64,000 bases of DNA, taken from the NCBI RefSeq assembly GCF_027533645.1, contig NZ_JAQAGY010000007.1, positions 62,001 through 126,000 of the forward strand. Direction: 5' to 3'. Positions within the stretch are counted from its first letter, which is position 1, and the number at the start of each line of letters is the position of its first letter. The notes below the pieces were generated by a model. The model was not told where the DNA came from and searched no databases. It worked only from the letters and a program-made list of their open reading frames with translations. The stretch comes from Paenibacillus caseinilyticus. GTDB taxonomy: Bacteria; Bacillota; Bacilli; Paenibacillales; NBRC-103111. The position numbers and the translations under genes were made by a program. Positions 55,584 to 64,000 of the stretch are shown piece after piece.

Positions 55584-55677
55584 GATTCATTCCTCTCCAT
55601 TCTTTGGCGAATCCCGGGAAGGCGCAGATGGCCACTTACTCCGTCAGGTACCTCTTCCCGGGTCTCACGCCGCTCTT

Positions 55678-57309
55678 TTATCGTTGGTTGTAGCGGTCGT
55701 ACGCGGCTTGGTAGATCTTCGTCACTTCCCCTATCCCCATCTCTTGTATGCGCTTTACATACGCATCGAAGTTGTCGATCGGCTCTTTCCCCATCACGAA
55801 CTTCACGAACATCTCTTCCTTATAGCTGAGAATGGCCGTATTCCGTTTGGCAATTTCCTTGCTCTCCTCGACTGTCGGCGTGATGAACAGCGGCATGACG
55901 TGCTTCGCGGCATCGGTTTCCGACCAGATCTTTACCGCCTCGTCCTGCTCTTTGAACGTATTGAAGCTCTTGCGGCTGTCCCCAAGGTACGGGCCGTTCG
56001 GCTTCGTATACTGCGATACCATCTGCTGGAGCGTGTACTTCCCGTTCTTCGCAATCGCGTCGGTGAACTTCGGCACGCCCGCCTCCATCGTGTAGCTCTC
56101 TCCCTCGATCCCAAAATTGAAGAGCATGCTGCCCTGCGGGCTGTACGCGTAATCAAGCCATCTGACGGCAAGTTCCGGATGCTGGGACTCCCCCGTCACC
56201 GCCTTGCCCACCGCCGGATTGTATTTGAAATCGCGTTGGCCGATAAAGGCGCGTTCCCCTTTCTTCAGTGTCGGGTAAGGCGCGGCGACCAGCTGGAAGC
56301 GGGGGTCTTTTTTCTTCCCGGCATCCATCCACCGGCCCATCCCTCCGCTGAGCAGGTGTACGGTGGCCCCGCTGCTGCCGCTCATCATTTGGTTATCCAG
56401 CGATTTGGTATCGGTATGGAGCGCAAAATCCTTGTCAAGCAATCCTTCGGCATACCAGCTTCGCAGCAGGGTCAGCGCTTCCTTGAACTGCGGGTCGATG
56501 GGACCGAATCTCACCTTGCCCCCATCGTCGATGTAGAACCGGTTCGCCGTCCGGTAAGCGCCGATGAAGGCATCCTGAATATTGAGCTCGTTCTGGTACA
56601 GGGCGGAGAACGGGGCGGAAGCGCCCTTCTGCTGCTTGAACGCCGTGAGTACCGTATGCCACTCGTCGATGGTCGTCGGCACGTCCAGCTTCAGTTCATC
56701 CAGCCAATCCTTGCGGATCATGGGCCCCCGGAACACCAGCCCGTTATCCGGACGCACCATCGGGAAGGCGTAGTACTGGCCGCTGTCGGTCTTGATCATC
56801 TTATCGAGCTCAGGGTCCTGCTGCAGCAGCTTCTTCAGGTTCGGCGCATGCGCCTCGATATACTTGTTCAGCGGCAGAATCACCTGGTCTGCGATGGCCT
56901 TCTCCGGTCCCCCCGGATACGAAGCATTGCCCCCGCTCCAGTTGTATTCGATCAGATCCGGCAGCTTGTTCGAGGCAATGAGCAGATTGAATTGATCCTT
57001 CGACTGCCCGTCCGCCGGATGCGTATAGGTGACCTTGACGCCGGTCTCTTTTTCCAGCCGCTTGCCGAACGGCGAATCTGCCAGATTCGGATAGAAGGTG
57101 CTCAGGTTCGTATCCATCTGCTCCCAGGAGCTTAATGTCTCTGTGGTTACTATCGGATATTGGCCCGCTTCCGACGCCAGCGGCTTGGACGCGGCGTCCC
57201 CCTTCCGCCCTCCTGTCCCTTCATCGGAACAAGCCGCGAACAGACTTGCCGCTGCACACAACCCCGCCACTGCGATGCCCATGGACTTCTTGAATGATTG
57301 GTTCCCCAT
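55678..57309 (-). CDS. Lipoprotein solute-binding protein (LipO/YtcQ type)
   Basis: 543 residues; GAGGGGG upstream. Lipobox Cys at about 27 (LFAACSDEG). Long family-1 binding fold of the class served by LplB/LplC permeases (LPDLIEYNWSGG, GQYYAFPMVRPDNGLVFRGP, VRWLDYAYSPQGSMLFNFG). It should capture uronate or deoxyhexose oligosaccharides released by the lyase. First gene of the structural operon; the regulator gene lies directly upstream on the same strand. Confidence 0.9.
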   Translation of the reverse strand: MGNQSFKKSMGIAVAGLCAAASLFAACSDEGTGGRKGDAASKPLASEAGQYPIVTTETLSSWEQMDTNLSTFYPNLADSPFGKRLEKETGVKVTYTHPADGQSKDQFNLLIASNKLPDLIEYNWSGGNASYPGGPEKAIADQVILPLNKYIEAHAPNLKKLLQQDPELDKMIKTDSGQYYAFPMVRPDNGLVFRGPMIRKDWLDELKLDVPTTIDEWHTVLTAFKQQKGASAPFSALYQNELNIQDAFIGAYRTANRFYIDDGGKVRFGPIDPQFKEALTLLRSWYAEGLLDKDFALHTDTKSLDNQMMSGSSGATVHLLSGGMGRWMDAGKKKDPRFQLVAAPYPTLKKGERAFIGQRDFKYNPAVGKAVTGESQHPELAVRWLDYAYSPQGSMLFNFGIEGESYTMEAGVPKFTDAIAKNGKYTLQQMVSQYTKPNGPYLGDSRKSFNTFKEQDEAVKIWSETDAAKHVMPLFITPTVEESKEIAKRNTAILSYKEEMFVKFVMGKEPIDNFDAYVKRIQEMGIGEVTKIYQAAYDRYNQR

Positions 57310-57469
57310 GCGAATCCCCCTCGTCTGCTATCGGGAGCTGTGAGGCCCCCGTCCTGTGCATACCCTTATTATGGTTCCGGCTGTGCGGTTCTGCCTATCT
57401 TCAAAACCCAAAAACCATCCTCAAAACCGGAACTCCGCGTTCATCAAAAGGCGAAACACCCTTGCAAAA

Positions 57470-57495
57470 CAAGGAAAAGCCGCGGCGGGCGGCTT
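57470..57495 (-). terminator. Terminator of the AraC-type sensor gene
   Basis: AAGCCGC / GCGGCTT with a 5-base loop and TTTTCCTT tail on the minus strand. It separates regulator from binding-protein operon. Confidence 0.65.
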
Positions 57496-57534
57496 GGCTG
57501 CTCTCTTCTATGTGCGCTGAGAATAGGCTCATCC

Positions 57535-59853
57535 TTACGTAATGTCCTTGTATTTTCCCGGCGTAACCCCTTCGAATTTCTTGAAAATCCGGCCGAATGT
57601 GTTCAAGTCCGAATAGCCGACCCTGCGTGCGACTTCCGCCACGGAGAACGACTGCTGGGCCAGCAGCTTCTTCGCTTCTTCCAGCCGCGTCCGGTTGATG
57701 ACATCGAGCAGCGCCTCCCCGGTCTGCGACTTGAACTGCTTCGACACATACGAAGGCGTCAACCCGAAAGCCTCGCCGATACTCGTAATATTCAGATGCT
57801 CCGAGCTGTAATGCTCTGCAATATACTGCATCACCTGGCGGCTGAGCTGATGGGGCTCCCTGCTGCGGTTCTCCCTCACGGTCCGGCAGATCTGGTCGAG
57901 CACTTCCCTCAGCTCCCCCCGCATCTCCCCGATCGTCCCGCAGACGGTCAGCCGGTCGATCGGATGCCCCGCTCCGCCCCCCATATGCTGATCGATCGGG
58001 CCGATGTCCTCCAGCGTCTTCAGCAGCGTAGCCATCAGGTCGAACATCAGACACTTCGCCAGCGGGACGGACAGCAGGGCCTGGGCTTCGTTCCTCGCGA
58101 TTGTCTCCCCGATCAGCCGGTCCGCTTGTTCGTCGTCGCCCGTCTTGACGAAATTGATGAGCTGCTGTTCCACATGGAGCGGATAATAATAAGAATGACC
58201 CGGCGTCCGGGAGGCCGCAGCGCGGGCAAGCTCGTCATACGGGATCACCCCGCCGCTTCCCATGACCAACCGGTACTCCAAGGCTTCGAGCGTCTGCTGA
58301 TAGGCCAGGGATATCCCCCGCCACTCCTGCTGGGTTCCGCTGACGGCTGCCGTCAGACCCACATGGAAGTGCTCTTCCATGAAGGCTTTTACCCCTTGCG
58401 CGATCCGCACGAGGGCATCTTCTACGGAGCCCGGGCCCAGATTGACGATGCAGACCGGCATCCCGTCGAGCTCGGTCGTGATCAGCCGGTCGCCTTCCGT
58501 CCCCAGTTCTTGGGCCACATTCAGGATAAGGAAGTTGACCAGCTTCTCCTTCTGGATATCCGAGTAGTCCCGCACATCGAATTTGCCGCTGCCCTCCACT
58601 TGGAAGGTGATTACGCCGAACTCCGGCGAGATCAGACGAAGGTCATGCGCAGCCAGCGACTCATGCAGCGGCACATGGCTCTCCAGCCGTCCTGTGAGCA
58701 GGCCTTGAAGAAAATGGGCGCGGATCGCATCCCGGTGCTGGGACAGCCTCCGGCCGATCTTCTCCTTCTCGGCGAACGTGTCCTCCAGCGCCTGCTCCAG
58801 ATACCCGAATTCGCTCGACTCCCCGCTGAAGGAGACGCCCGACCGGGTGGACCAACGCTCGATGAGGAGGCCGATCGGACTATAATTCTTGCGGATGAAT
58901 ACCGCCGTGACGACGCCCCCGATCAACAGACTAAGAACCAGACTGATCCAGATCAGGGAGGTGACGAACTTCATTTTCTCGTCGAACACTTCCGCAGGGA
59001 CCGTGGATATATACTTCCAGCCGCTGCCTTCGGAGGTCGTGTACGATACGGCAGCCTCCTCTCCAGAATCGCCGCTGTAGAACACGCCGCTTCGCCCCGG
59101 CAAGTCCTCGTATGTCAGCGCTTCCAGCCGCTTCCCCGATCCGGCCGAAGCCATCCAGCGGTTCTTCCTGTCGAGGACCGCGACCGTGGTCTTGTCGGCC
59201 GGCGCGATATTCGCCAGAAGCTTGGCCTCCTTCACGACGAAGAGGAGAACCGCTCCGGGCTGCTCCGGATTGTCCAGAACGAGGGACTTGGCATAGACTA
59301 CAGCTTGAGCTGTCTGGTCCCCTTCCTGCATCGTAACCGGGATGTATTCTTGGACATACCGCCGATCGAGCAAGGCCTTCCACTGTTCGTAGCTTGCCGT
59401 ATCCTTCCCGTGCAGGAGACCGAATAAGCCCCGGCCGTCCAGGCGCCGATTGCTGGCGAGAACCGTGTCGCTGTTCTTGTAATACACATAGACTTCGTCG
59501 ATGAAATCGTTAGCGACCTTATAAGACCTCAGATCGGCGGCAATCTGCATCAACTGGTAGTGATCGTCATCGGTCAGGGGCTGCTCTGCATTCATAAAAG
59601 CCGCCAGCCTTCTGCTCAGCGCCATTTCGACGCTAAGGCGTTCAATCCCGTTCAAGTTGTTGTCGATCGCTTGTTCCAACTGGCGGAGCATCGATTCGTT
59701 CGCCCGGTTTACTTCCGATTCCACTACATGCCAGGTCGCCGCATAGAGCACGCCGCTGACCATCACCGGCACCAGCAGAACCGACAGATAAGATAGAAGC
59801 CAGGTCACGACCACGCTTTGCCGGTTGAAGCGGAATCGGGTGAGAGCCGTCAT
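57535..59853 (-). CDS. Membrane-anchored AraC-family regulator with extracellular sensor
   Basis: 772 residues from the ATG at 59853 (GGGAG seven bases upstream; the ATG at 59859 abuts it). Two transmembrane helices (about 15-38 and 298-320) enclose a Cache-like outer domain; a juxtamembrane HAMP-like linker and a middle domain follow; the C-terminal ~100 residues are the AraC double helix-turn-helix (LNITSIGEAFGLTPSYVSKQF, SVAEVARRVGYSDLNTFGRIF). It presumably senses polysaccharide fragments outside and activates the operon downstream. Confidence 0.9.
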   Translation of the reverse strand: MTALTRFRFNRQSVVVTWLLSYLSVLLVPVMVSGVLYAATWHVVESEVNRANESMLRQLEQAIDNNLNGIERLSVEMALSRRLAAFMNAEQPLTDDDHYQLMQIAADLRSYKVANDFIDEVYVYYKNSDTVLASNRRLDGRGLFGLLHGKDTASYEQWKALLDRRYVQEYIPVTMQEGDQTAQAVVYAKSLVLDNPEQPGAVLLFVVKEAKLLANIAPADKTTVAVLDRKNRWMASAGSGKRLEALTYEDLPGRSGVFYSGDSGEEAAVSYTTSEGSGWKYISTVPAEVFDEKMKFVTSLIWISLVLSLLIGGVVTAVFIRKNYSPIGLLIERWSTRSGVSFSGESSEFGYLEQALEDTFAEKEKIGRRLSQHRDAIRAHFLQGLLTGRLESHVPLHESLAAHDLRLISPEFGVITFQVEGSGKFDVRDYSDIQKEKLVNFLILNVAQELGTEGDRLITTELDGMPVCIVNLGPGSVEDALVRIAQGVKAFMEEHFHVGLTAAVSGTQQEWRGISLAYQQTLEALEYRLVMGSGGVIPYDELARAAASRTPGHSYYYPLHVEQQLINFVKTGDDEQADRLIGETIARNEAQALLSVPLAKCLMFDLMATLLKTLEDIGPIDQHMGGGAGHPIDRLTVCGTIGEMRGELREVLDQICRTVRENRSREPHQLSRQVMQYIAEHYSSEHLNITSIGEAFGLTPSYVSKQFKSQTGEALLDVINRTRLEEAKKLLAQQSFSVAEVARRVGYSDLNTFGRIFKKFEGVTPGKYKDIT

Positions 59854-59859
59854 AGTCAT

Positions 59860-60148
59860 TCTCCCTGTACCGTAATGATGTGTCAGGGTTCATTATACCG
59901 GAAATAAATCCTATGGAAAACGCTTACTTCGCATCCGCTCATGCCCTGTGGACCGGTTATTCCGGTGAATACTAAAAAAATAATGAAAAATGTCGAAAAA
60001 CTTGATATCATATTTACTTGAGCTTAACTTTCCGCTTCCCGGCCCGGCAGGTATGTTTTCAAGGCCAATGGAGCATGTTGAATTTGGGCATTCTTTTTTT
60101 ACATATATCTCACGGGGTACATTCATACGAATTTGGGGAGGCGTACGT
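59860..60148. other. Leader and promoter region of the PRPP synthetase gene
   Basis: AT-rich (runs of A around 59975-60000) with a TTGATA at 60003 that may be a -35. An in-frame extension of the next gene runs through it but lacks the family's sequence, so it is untranslated or leader. Confidence 0.45.
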
Positions 60149-61093
60149 TTGAACGAGAAGATAAGTATTTTTTCAGGTTCTTCACATGTCGAGCTTGCGG
60201 AGACGATCTGTCAGCATCTGGAGCTGCCGCTGGGCAAGATCAAACGCTCCCGCTTCAAGAGCGGCGAGATCTATGTCAATTATGAACAGGGAATCCGGAA
60301 TCACGACGTGTATCTGGTCCAATCCTTCTCAGGCTCCATCAACGACAATGTGATCGAGCTCCTGGTCATGATCGACGCGGCCAAACGGGCCTCTGCCCGG
60401 ACCGTCAATGTCGTCATTCCTTACTTCGGTTATTCGAGACTCGTGCAAAAAGCAAAGCCCCGCGAACCGATCTCGGCCAAACTCATTGCGGATCTGCTCA
60501 CCACGGCAGGGGCGGACCGGCTCATCACGCTGGATTTGCATGCTGCAGCCATCCAAGGATTCTTCAATATTCCCGTCGACCACCTGACGGCCCTGGACTT
60601 GTTCTCCGATTACATCCGGTCGAAGAATATCCCGAATCCGATTATCGTGTCGCCTGATGCGGGACGTGCCGGTACGGCGGAGAAATTAGCCAGTTACCTG
60701 GATTACCCTTGTGCCATCATGGTCAAGAAGCACACCCAGAACGACTCCAGCATCACGCACGTGATCGGCGAAGTGGCAGGCCATACACCGATCATCATCG
60801 ATGATATTATCGATTCCGGTTCGACGATCGTGAAAGCGGTCCAAGCGCTGAAAGACCGGGGGGCGAACGATGCTTACGTGGTGGCCACGCACCCCGTATT
60901 CTCCGGATCGGCTCTCGAGAAGCTGAAGCATCCCAATCTGAAGGAAGTCGTAGTAACCGATTCGATTGCGATTCCAGCCGAGGCGCCCCCATGCGTCAAG
61001 GTCATTCCCGTCTCGGAGCTCTTGGCCAATGCGATCCGCATCAACATGTACGGCGGCTCGATCAGCACCCTCTTTACGATCGCCAAGGTGTAG
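60149..61093 (+). CDS. Ribose-phosphate pyrophosphokinase paralogue with altered active-site motifs
   Basis: 314 residues from a TTG at 60149 (GGAGG eight bases upstream); size fits PRPP synthetase (about 315). The fold is clear: FKSGEIYVNYEQ, PYFGYSR, DLHAAAIQGFFNIPVDHLTA (His131) and PRPP loop IIDDIIDSGST (216-226). But key motifs differ from the usual enzyme: RQDRK after PYYGYA is SRLVQK here, PDHGG is PDAGR, and KRRP of the flexible catalytic loop is KKHT (192-196). It may be a lower-activity or non-catalytic paralogue, or use a related substrate. A standard prs is presumably elsewhere in the genome. Confidence 0.82.
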   Translation: MNEKISIFSGSSHVELAETICQHLELPLGKIKRSRFKSGEIYVNYEQGIRNHDVYLVQSFSGSINDNVIELLVMIDAAKRASARTVNVVIPYFGYSRLVQKAKPREPISAKLIADLLTTAGADRLITLDLHAAAIQGFFNIPVDHLTALDLFSDYIRSKNIPNPIIVSPDAGRAGTAEKLASYLDYPCAIMVKKHTQNDSSITHVIGEVAGHTPIIIDDIIDSGSTIVKAVQALKDRGANDAYVVATHPVFSGSALEKLKHPNLKEVVVTDSIAIPAEAPPCVKVIPVSELLANAIRINMYGGSISTLFTIAKV

Positions 61094-61129
61094 TTCTTTC
61101 GGGTTCTCTGAGATTGTGCAGCTACAAAT

Positions 61130-61175
61130 AAAAGGGTTACAGTTCCGGCACCGCCGGCTGTAACCCTTTTTATTT
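61130..61175 (+). terminator. Terminator of the PRPP synthetase gene
   Basis: AAAAGGGTTACAG / CTGTAACCCTTTT with a 15-base loop, then T-rich. Confidence 0.85.
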
Positions 61176-61248
61176 GGATGATGAACAGCCGGGAGCTTCG
61201 CCTGTCCCTGTCGCCGCAGAACCAGGTGACGCTGCGGTACGGCAAGCG

Positions 61249-62244
61249 TCAGTAAGACTCGTCGATGCGGGCGGCCTCCTCGTTCAGACCCAGCGACCGC
61301 AGCTCCGCCAGGATGAGGGTCCGCAGTTCTTTTTCCTGCGGAAGAATGAAGTTCATCTGAATATCCCGGAAGAGCGCAAGCTTGTCCGCACGCGAAGCGC
61401 CGGCCAGGTAAGCTCTTAGCTTCTCCAGATCTATGCCGTCGTCCTTGTTCACCGGGAAGGCCTCATGCGTGCGTCCGTGCTCCAGGGGTACGGTGACGCC
61501 CAGTCCGTCCATCGTGGGGACCGTGATCCTCTTGCTCCGCTCCTCGTTCGCATTCTGCACGTAGGCGAACGCGCTTGTCCCGATCTCCGGCATAGGGATG
61601 CGCTTCCCGAGTTCCTCTACCACCTTCTGGCGGGCCTGTATCTCTTCTTCCGTGCGCCGGTAAGGTGAATTCTTCTCTTCTTCTGCCCAGCGCCGCTTGG
61701 CTTCCAGGTACTCCGCTTCGCTGCGGAAAGAGTTAATGAACAGGTTCTCATCGGTCAGATTGACCCGGAGGAACTCCCGCAGATTCCTGGCGACAATGCG
61801 TGTCGGCCGGTCAAAATCCATGGGACTGACGGTGACAATCGGCGCCTCTTCCAGATCGGTTACCGTCCCGTAATCCGTCAGGAATCCGAAGTGGATCCCA
61901 TCGACGCCCACATTCCCGAACACAATCACATCGCTTGGCGTACTCGCGTACCGGAAGTTCCCGGTGTTCACATTGAAGTACAAAGCGTCATAGAACCGCT
62001 CCGAATCGCCCAATTCCTCTTGCAGATCGAGCAGCGATTGCAGGGTCTGCGGAACGGCATAATGGCCGAAGTTGACCCGCCTCGACTCCTCAGCCGTCAG
62101 CTTCGGGCCCTCGGGAACTTTGTCCTGCCCCTGGCTCTCTTCTCTGATCTCCACTTGAATTACGGTATTCGGTGATGAGGGGGCAGCCGCGGCCGACAAG
62201 AAATGAACGGCCCCCGCCGCGATAAGAATCCAGTTGGCCAACAT
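61249..62244 (-). CDS. Unknown protein with N-terminal signal/anchor
   Basis: 331 residues from the ATG at 62244 (AGGAGG eight bases upstream; longer frames are rejected). A hydrophobic N-terminus (LANWILIAAGAVHFLSAAAA) is followed by an acidic spacer. The central part (about 85-170, VIVFGNVGVDGIHFGFLTDYG) is faintly like SMI1/KNR4 (SUKH) immunity-type domains, but this is weak. A charged helical region follows (about 185-225, EYLEAKRRWAEEEK). I do not assign a function. Convergent with the PRPP synthetase gene. Confidence 0.6.
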   Translation of the reverse strand: MLANWILIAAGAVHFLSAAAAPSSPNTVIQVEIREESQGQDKVPEGPKLTAEESRRVNFGHYAVPQTLQSLLDLQEELGDSERFYDALYFNVNTGNFRYASTPSDVIVFGNVGVDGIHFGFLTDYGTVTDLEEAPIVTVSPMDFDRPTRIVARNLREFLRVNLTDENLFINSFRSEAEYLEAKRRWAEEEKNSPYRRTEEEIQARQKVVEELGKRIPMPEIGTSAFAYVQNANEERSKRITVPTMDGLGVTVPLEHGRTHEAFPVNKDDGIDLEKLRAYLAGASRADKLALFRDIQMNFILPQEKELRTLILAELRSLGLNEEAARIDESY

Positions 62245-62428
62245 GAATGATTCCTCCTGATACATACCCTTGTTCACGGATTCCAAGCTCCTGCGTCCGA
62301 CGTCCCCTGCGAAGAAAAACTCCCGCCCCGTGATGCGACGAGAGTCAGGCTGCCGGCAGGTATATATTGGTATTTGATCCCATGTTACCCTATTCAACCG
62401 AACTGCTGCAATACCCGCCGTCTATCGA

Positions 62429-63531
62429 TTACGGGATATGGGATGCTCTTATGCCCCTTCGGTCTCCGGAACCAGGGGGTCCCACGTTCCCTTGACAGGC
62501 GCCGCGCTCTTCGGGGGAGGCGGCGCCGACCAGCGCGATGGTGATGAACAGAGCGAACAAGAGCGTGAAGTCCATGCCTTCCACGGTGCTCGAAATCAGC
62601 GCCCCGGCCCAGATCGGCACGATGAAGGTGCCGCCGATCTGCGAGATTCCGTTCGACAAGCCGTAGGCGGCGGAGATGGTGGCGCTGCTGTATCTTTTCT
62701 GGAAGTAGGTATTGACCGAGACGATGCTCGCGCTCATGAAGAACCCGTTCAGCGTCAGGCCCGCCACGAGCAGTACGCTCTGCTCCGAAGACCGCGCCTG
62801 GGAGATCAGGAGCAGCGCGCCGGCCGACGCCAGAAAGCATACGACAGGACGAACCGGGTATGCAGCGAAGGCAGACGGTCATGCAGGTAACCGAACAAGA
62901 AGATCTCGATCAGGGATGTGACCGCCGGAATGAGCGAGATCAGGCCCATCTGGGTCAAGTCGTAATGCAGCCCCTCCATAAGGTAAGTCGACTGCCACAG
63001 AGAGAATCCGACCCCGATCGAGATTTGTCCGAACATCACAATGATCCCGAGCCAGAAGGTGCGCACCCGCAGCAATTGCAAGACGATACTCCGGTCGAAG
63101 GCGGCCGGTTCCGCTTCCCGGACGGCGCTCCGGGAAGCCGCTTCTTCCGTAATATAATCATATTCCTCTTGGGACAGCCGGCCTCGGCCGAGCGCATCCT
63201 GGGGCGTGCTGTACACGAATTTCCATACGGCCCAGGCGGCGATGATCCCGGGGATCAGCATCACATAATAGACAGGACGCCAGTCGCCGAACAATCGGGT
63301 AAGCGGTACGGCGATCAGGATCGGCAGAATGGAACCCAGCACCGCCGAGGTCAGGAGCAAGGACGGCGTCCTCCCCCGCTCCTTCGGCGGCAACCAGCGG
63401 CTGATCAGCCCGATGGACGAGGAGATGTCCGACGCCTCGAACAAACCAAGCCCGAATCGAACGAGAATAAAATGCACCGTGTTCTGGATCAGGCCGGTGA
63501 AGGCGGTCATGAGGCTGAATCCGATCGTCGA
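62429..63531 (-). pseudogene. Decayed MFS transporter (5' deletion plus frameshift)
   Basis: The remaining frame starts mid-protein (IGFSLMTAFTGLIQN, helix 3 region) only 20 bases after the stop of the TetR gene, so the first ~70 residues (helices 1-2) are gone. The first segment (63510-62806 and upstream) has RFGLGLFEASDISSSIGL and the central loop. At about 62832 one base is missing: frame 1 runs off into FWRRPARCS and stops, while the alternative frame continues as AFLASAGALLLISQ, then VAGLTLNGFFMSASIVSVN to a stop at 62429. Family looks like the anion:cation symporter branch of MFS. Not functional. Confidence 0.75.
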
Positions 63532-63551
63532 CTACAGACGAGCCGGCCCGC

Positions 63552-64000
63552 TTACAATACCAATCCTCCCTCAAGGCGGGACAGCGCCTCATCGAACAAG
63601 CCCGCCATGTTCGCCTCCGGATTCTCTGCATAATAGAGCATGACCGATATATTCACGCCAATGACGGCTCCGGCGAAGGTACGTACGGCCGGGTCCCCGA
63701 GGTGTCTTCCCGCGCGCCGTGCCGTCATCTCAGCGATGGCGTCCATGGTCAGCATCAGATTGTTCAGCGCTGCGGCCCGCAGCTCCGGCACCGACATGAC
63801 AAGCGCATTCCTCTCACGTACGGCTTCGAGCTCCCCGGCCGGCATGTCCGCGATAGCCGAACCGATCACCTTGCGCAATGCCTGCAGCGGGCTCAAGGCA
63901 GGCGGCTGGTTCTCGAACGCCTGGAGGAGAATGCCGTCATACTGGTCGTTCACCACCACATCCTCCTTCGTAGCGAAATAACGAAAGAAGGTGCTCGGTG
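63552..64000 (-). CDS. TetR-family regulator, C-terminal part (cut by window edge)
   Basis: The frame enters at the right edge with PSTFFRYFATKEDVVV, the end of a TetR helix-turn-helix, and continues through about 149 codons with a helical effector domain resembling the MftR/acyl-regulator type. It ends 20 bases before the decayed MFS gene, so it formerly stood next to its transporter target. Confidence 0.8.
   Translation of the reverse strand, partial: PSTFFRYFATKEDVVVNDQYDGILLQAFENQPPALSPLQALRKVIGSAIADMPAGELEAVRERNALVMSVPELRAAALNNLMLTMDAIAEMTARRAGRHLGDPAVRTFAGAVIGVNISVMLYYAENPEANMAGLFDEALSRLEGGLVL

Noticed and set aside
59990-60148. 53-codon extension upstream of the PRPP synthetase start
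   Set aside because: AT-rich, not like the family; TTG at 60149 has GGAGG at the right distance and gives the standard protein length.

Overview
The window is GC-rich chromosomal DNA from a Gram-positive, spore-former-type Firmicute, most likely Paenibacillus or a close relative. The evidence is the S-layer-homology (SLH) surface proteins, a ClpE ATPase behind tandem CtsR operators, strong AGGAGG-type ribosome sites with many TTG/GTG starts, lipoprotein sugar-binding proteins of the CUT1 type, membrane-anchored AraC regulators, and multi-modular secreted glycosidases. No rRNA, tRNA, CRISPR array, insertion sequence or phage gene was recognised.

Layout. 1-7.8 kb: three SLH proteins (one cut by the left edge) and a uridine-kinase-like gene; the two complete SLH proteins carry very long Pro/Asp repeats, cadherin-like domains and C-terminal lamin-tail-like domains. 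8-15.4 kb: small stand-alone genes: a TetR/MFS pair with twin palindromic operators, a rhodanese, a Nudix hydrolase, a flavodoxin-fold quinone reductase and an SgrR-like regulator divergent from a second MFS exporter. 15.6-20.4 kb: CtsR-controlled clpE, a glycine-rich mini-protein, a frameshifted DinB gene, a small membrane protein and rarD. 20.6-27.7 kb: a plant-wall cluster (GH10 xylanase, GH9 endoglucanase, GH26 mannanase) whose members share the same FN3-CBM3 tail, with a PL1 pectate lyase nearby at 30.4 kb; between them lies an SDR/AraC divergent pair. 31.9-39.3 kb: a co-directional cluster of a VanY-like carboxypeptidase, an OmpR/VanS-type two-component system, two CUT1 permeases, an HlyD-like adaptor and a lipoprotein binding protein; a 52-bp element occurs upstream of both vanY and the transporter genes. 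39.5-43.7 kb: a 5'-truncated cohesin/dockerin protein, a MocR-type regulator and a divergent EamA exporter separated by five 14-bp tandem repeats. 43.8-49.1 kb: small membrane proteins, an ECF sigma factor co-translated with a membrane-anchored solute-binding protein that probably is its anti-sigma factor, and L-serine dehydratase (sdaAB-sdaAA). 49.5-59.9 kb: a polysaccharide locus (AraC-type membrane sensor, binding protein, two permeases, GH95-like enzyme, PL6 lyase). 60.1-64 kb: a divergent PRPP synthetase paralogue, an unknown secreted or membrane-tethered protein, a decayed MFS gene and a TetR gene cut by the right edge.

Working together: many of the genes serve carbohydrate capture at the cell surface (secreted CAZymes, three binding-protein systems, sensory regulators) or surface and envelope architecture and stress (SLH proteins, VanY/two-component system, ECF/anti-sigma). 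The most unusual units are the ECF sigma factor paired with a binding-protein-fold anti-sigma candidate, and the two-component/VanY/ABC/HlyD cluster with a duplicated operator-like element. All functional statements rest on motif reading without database searches.
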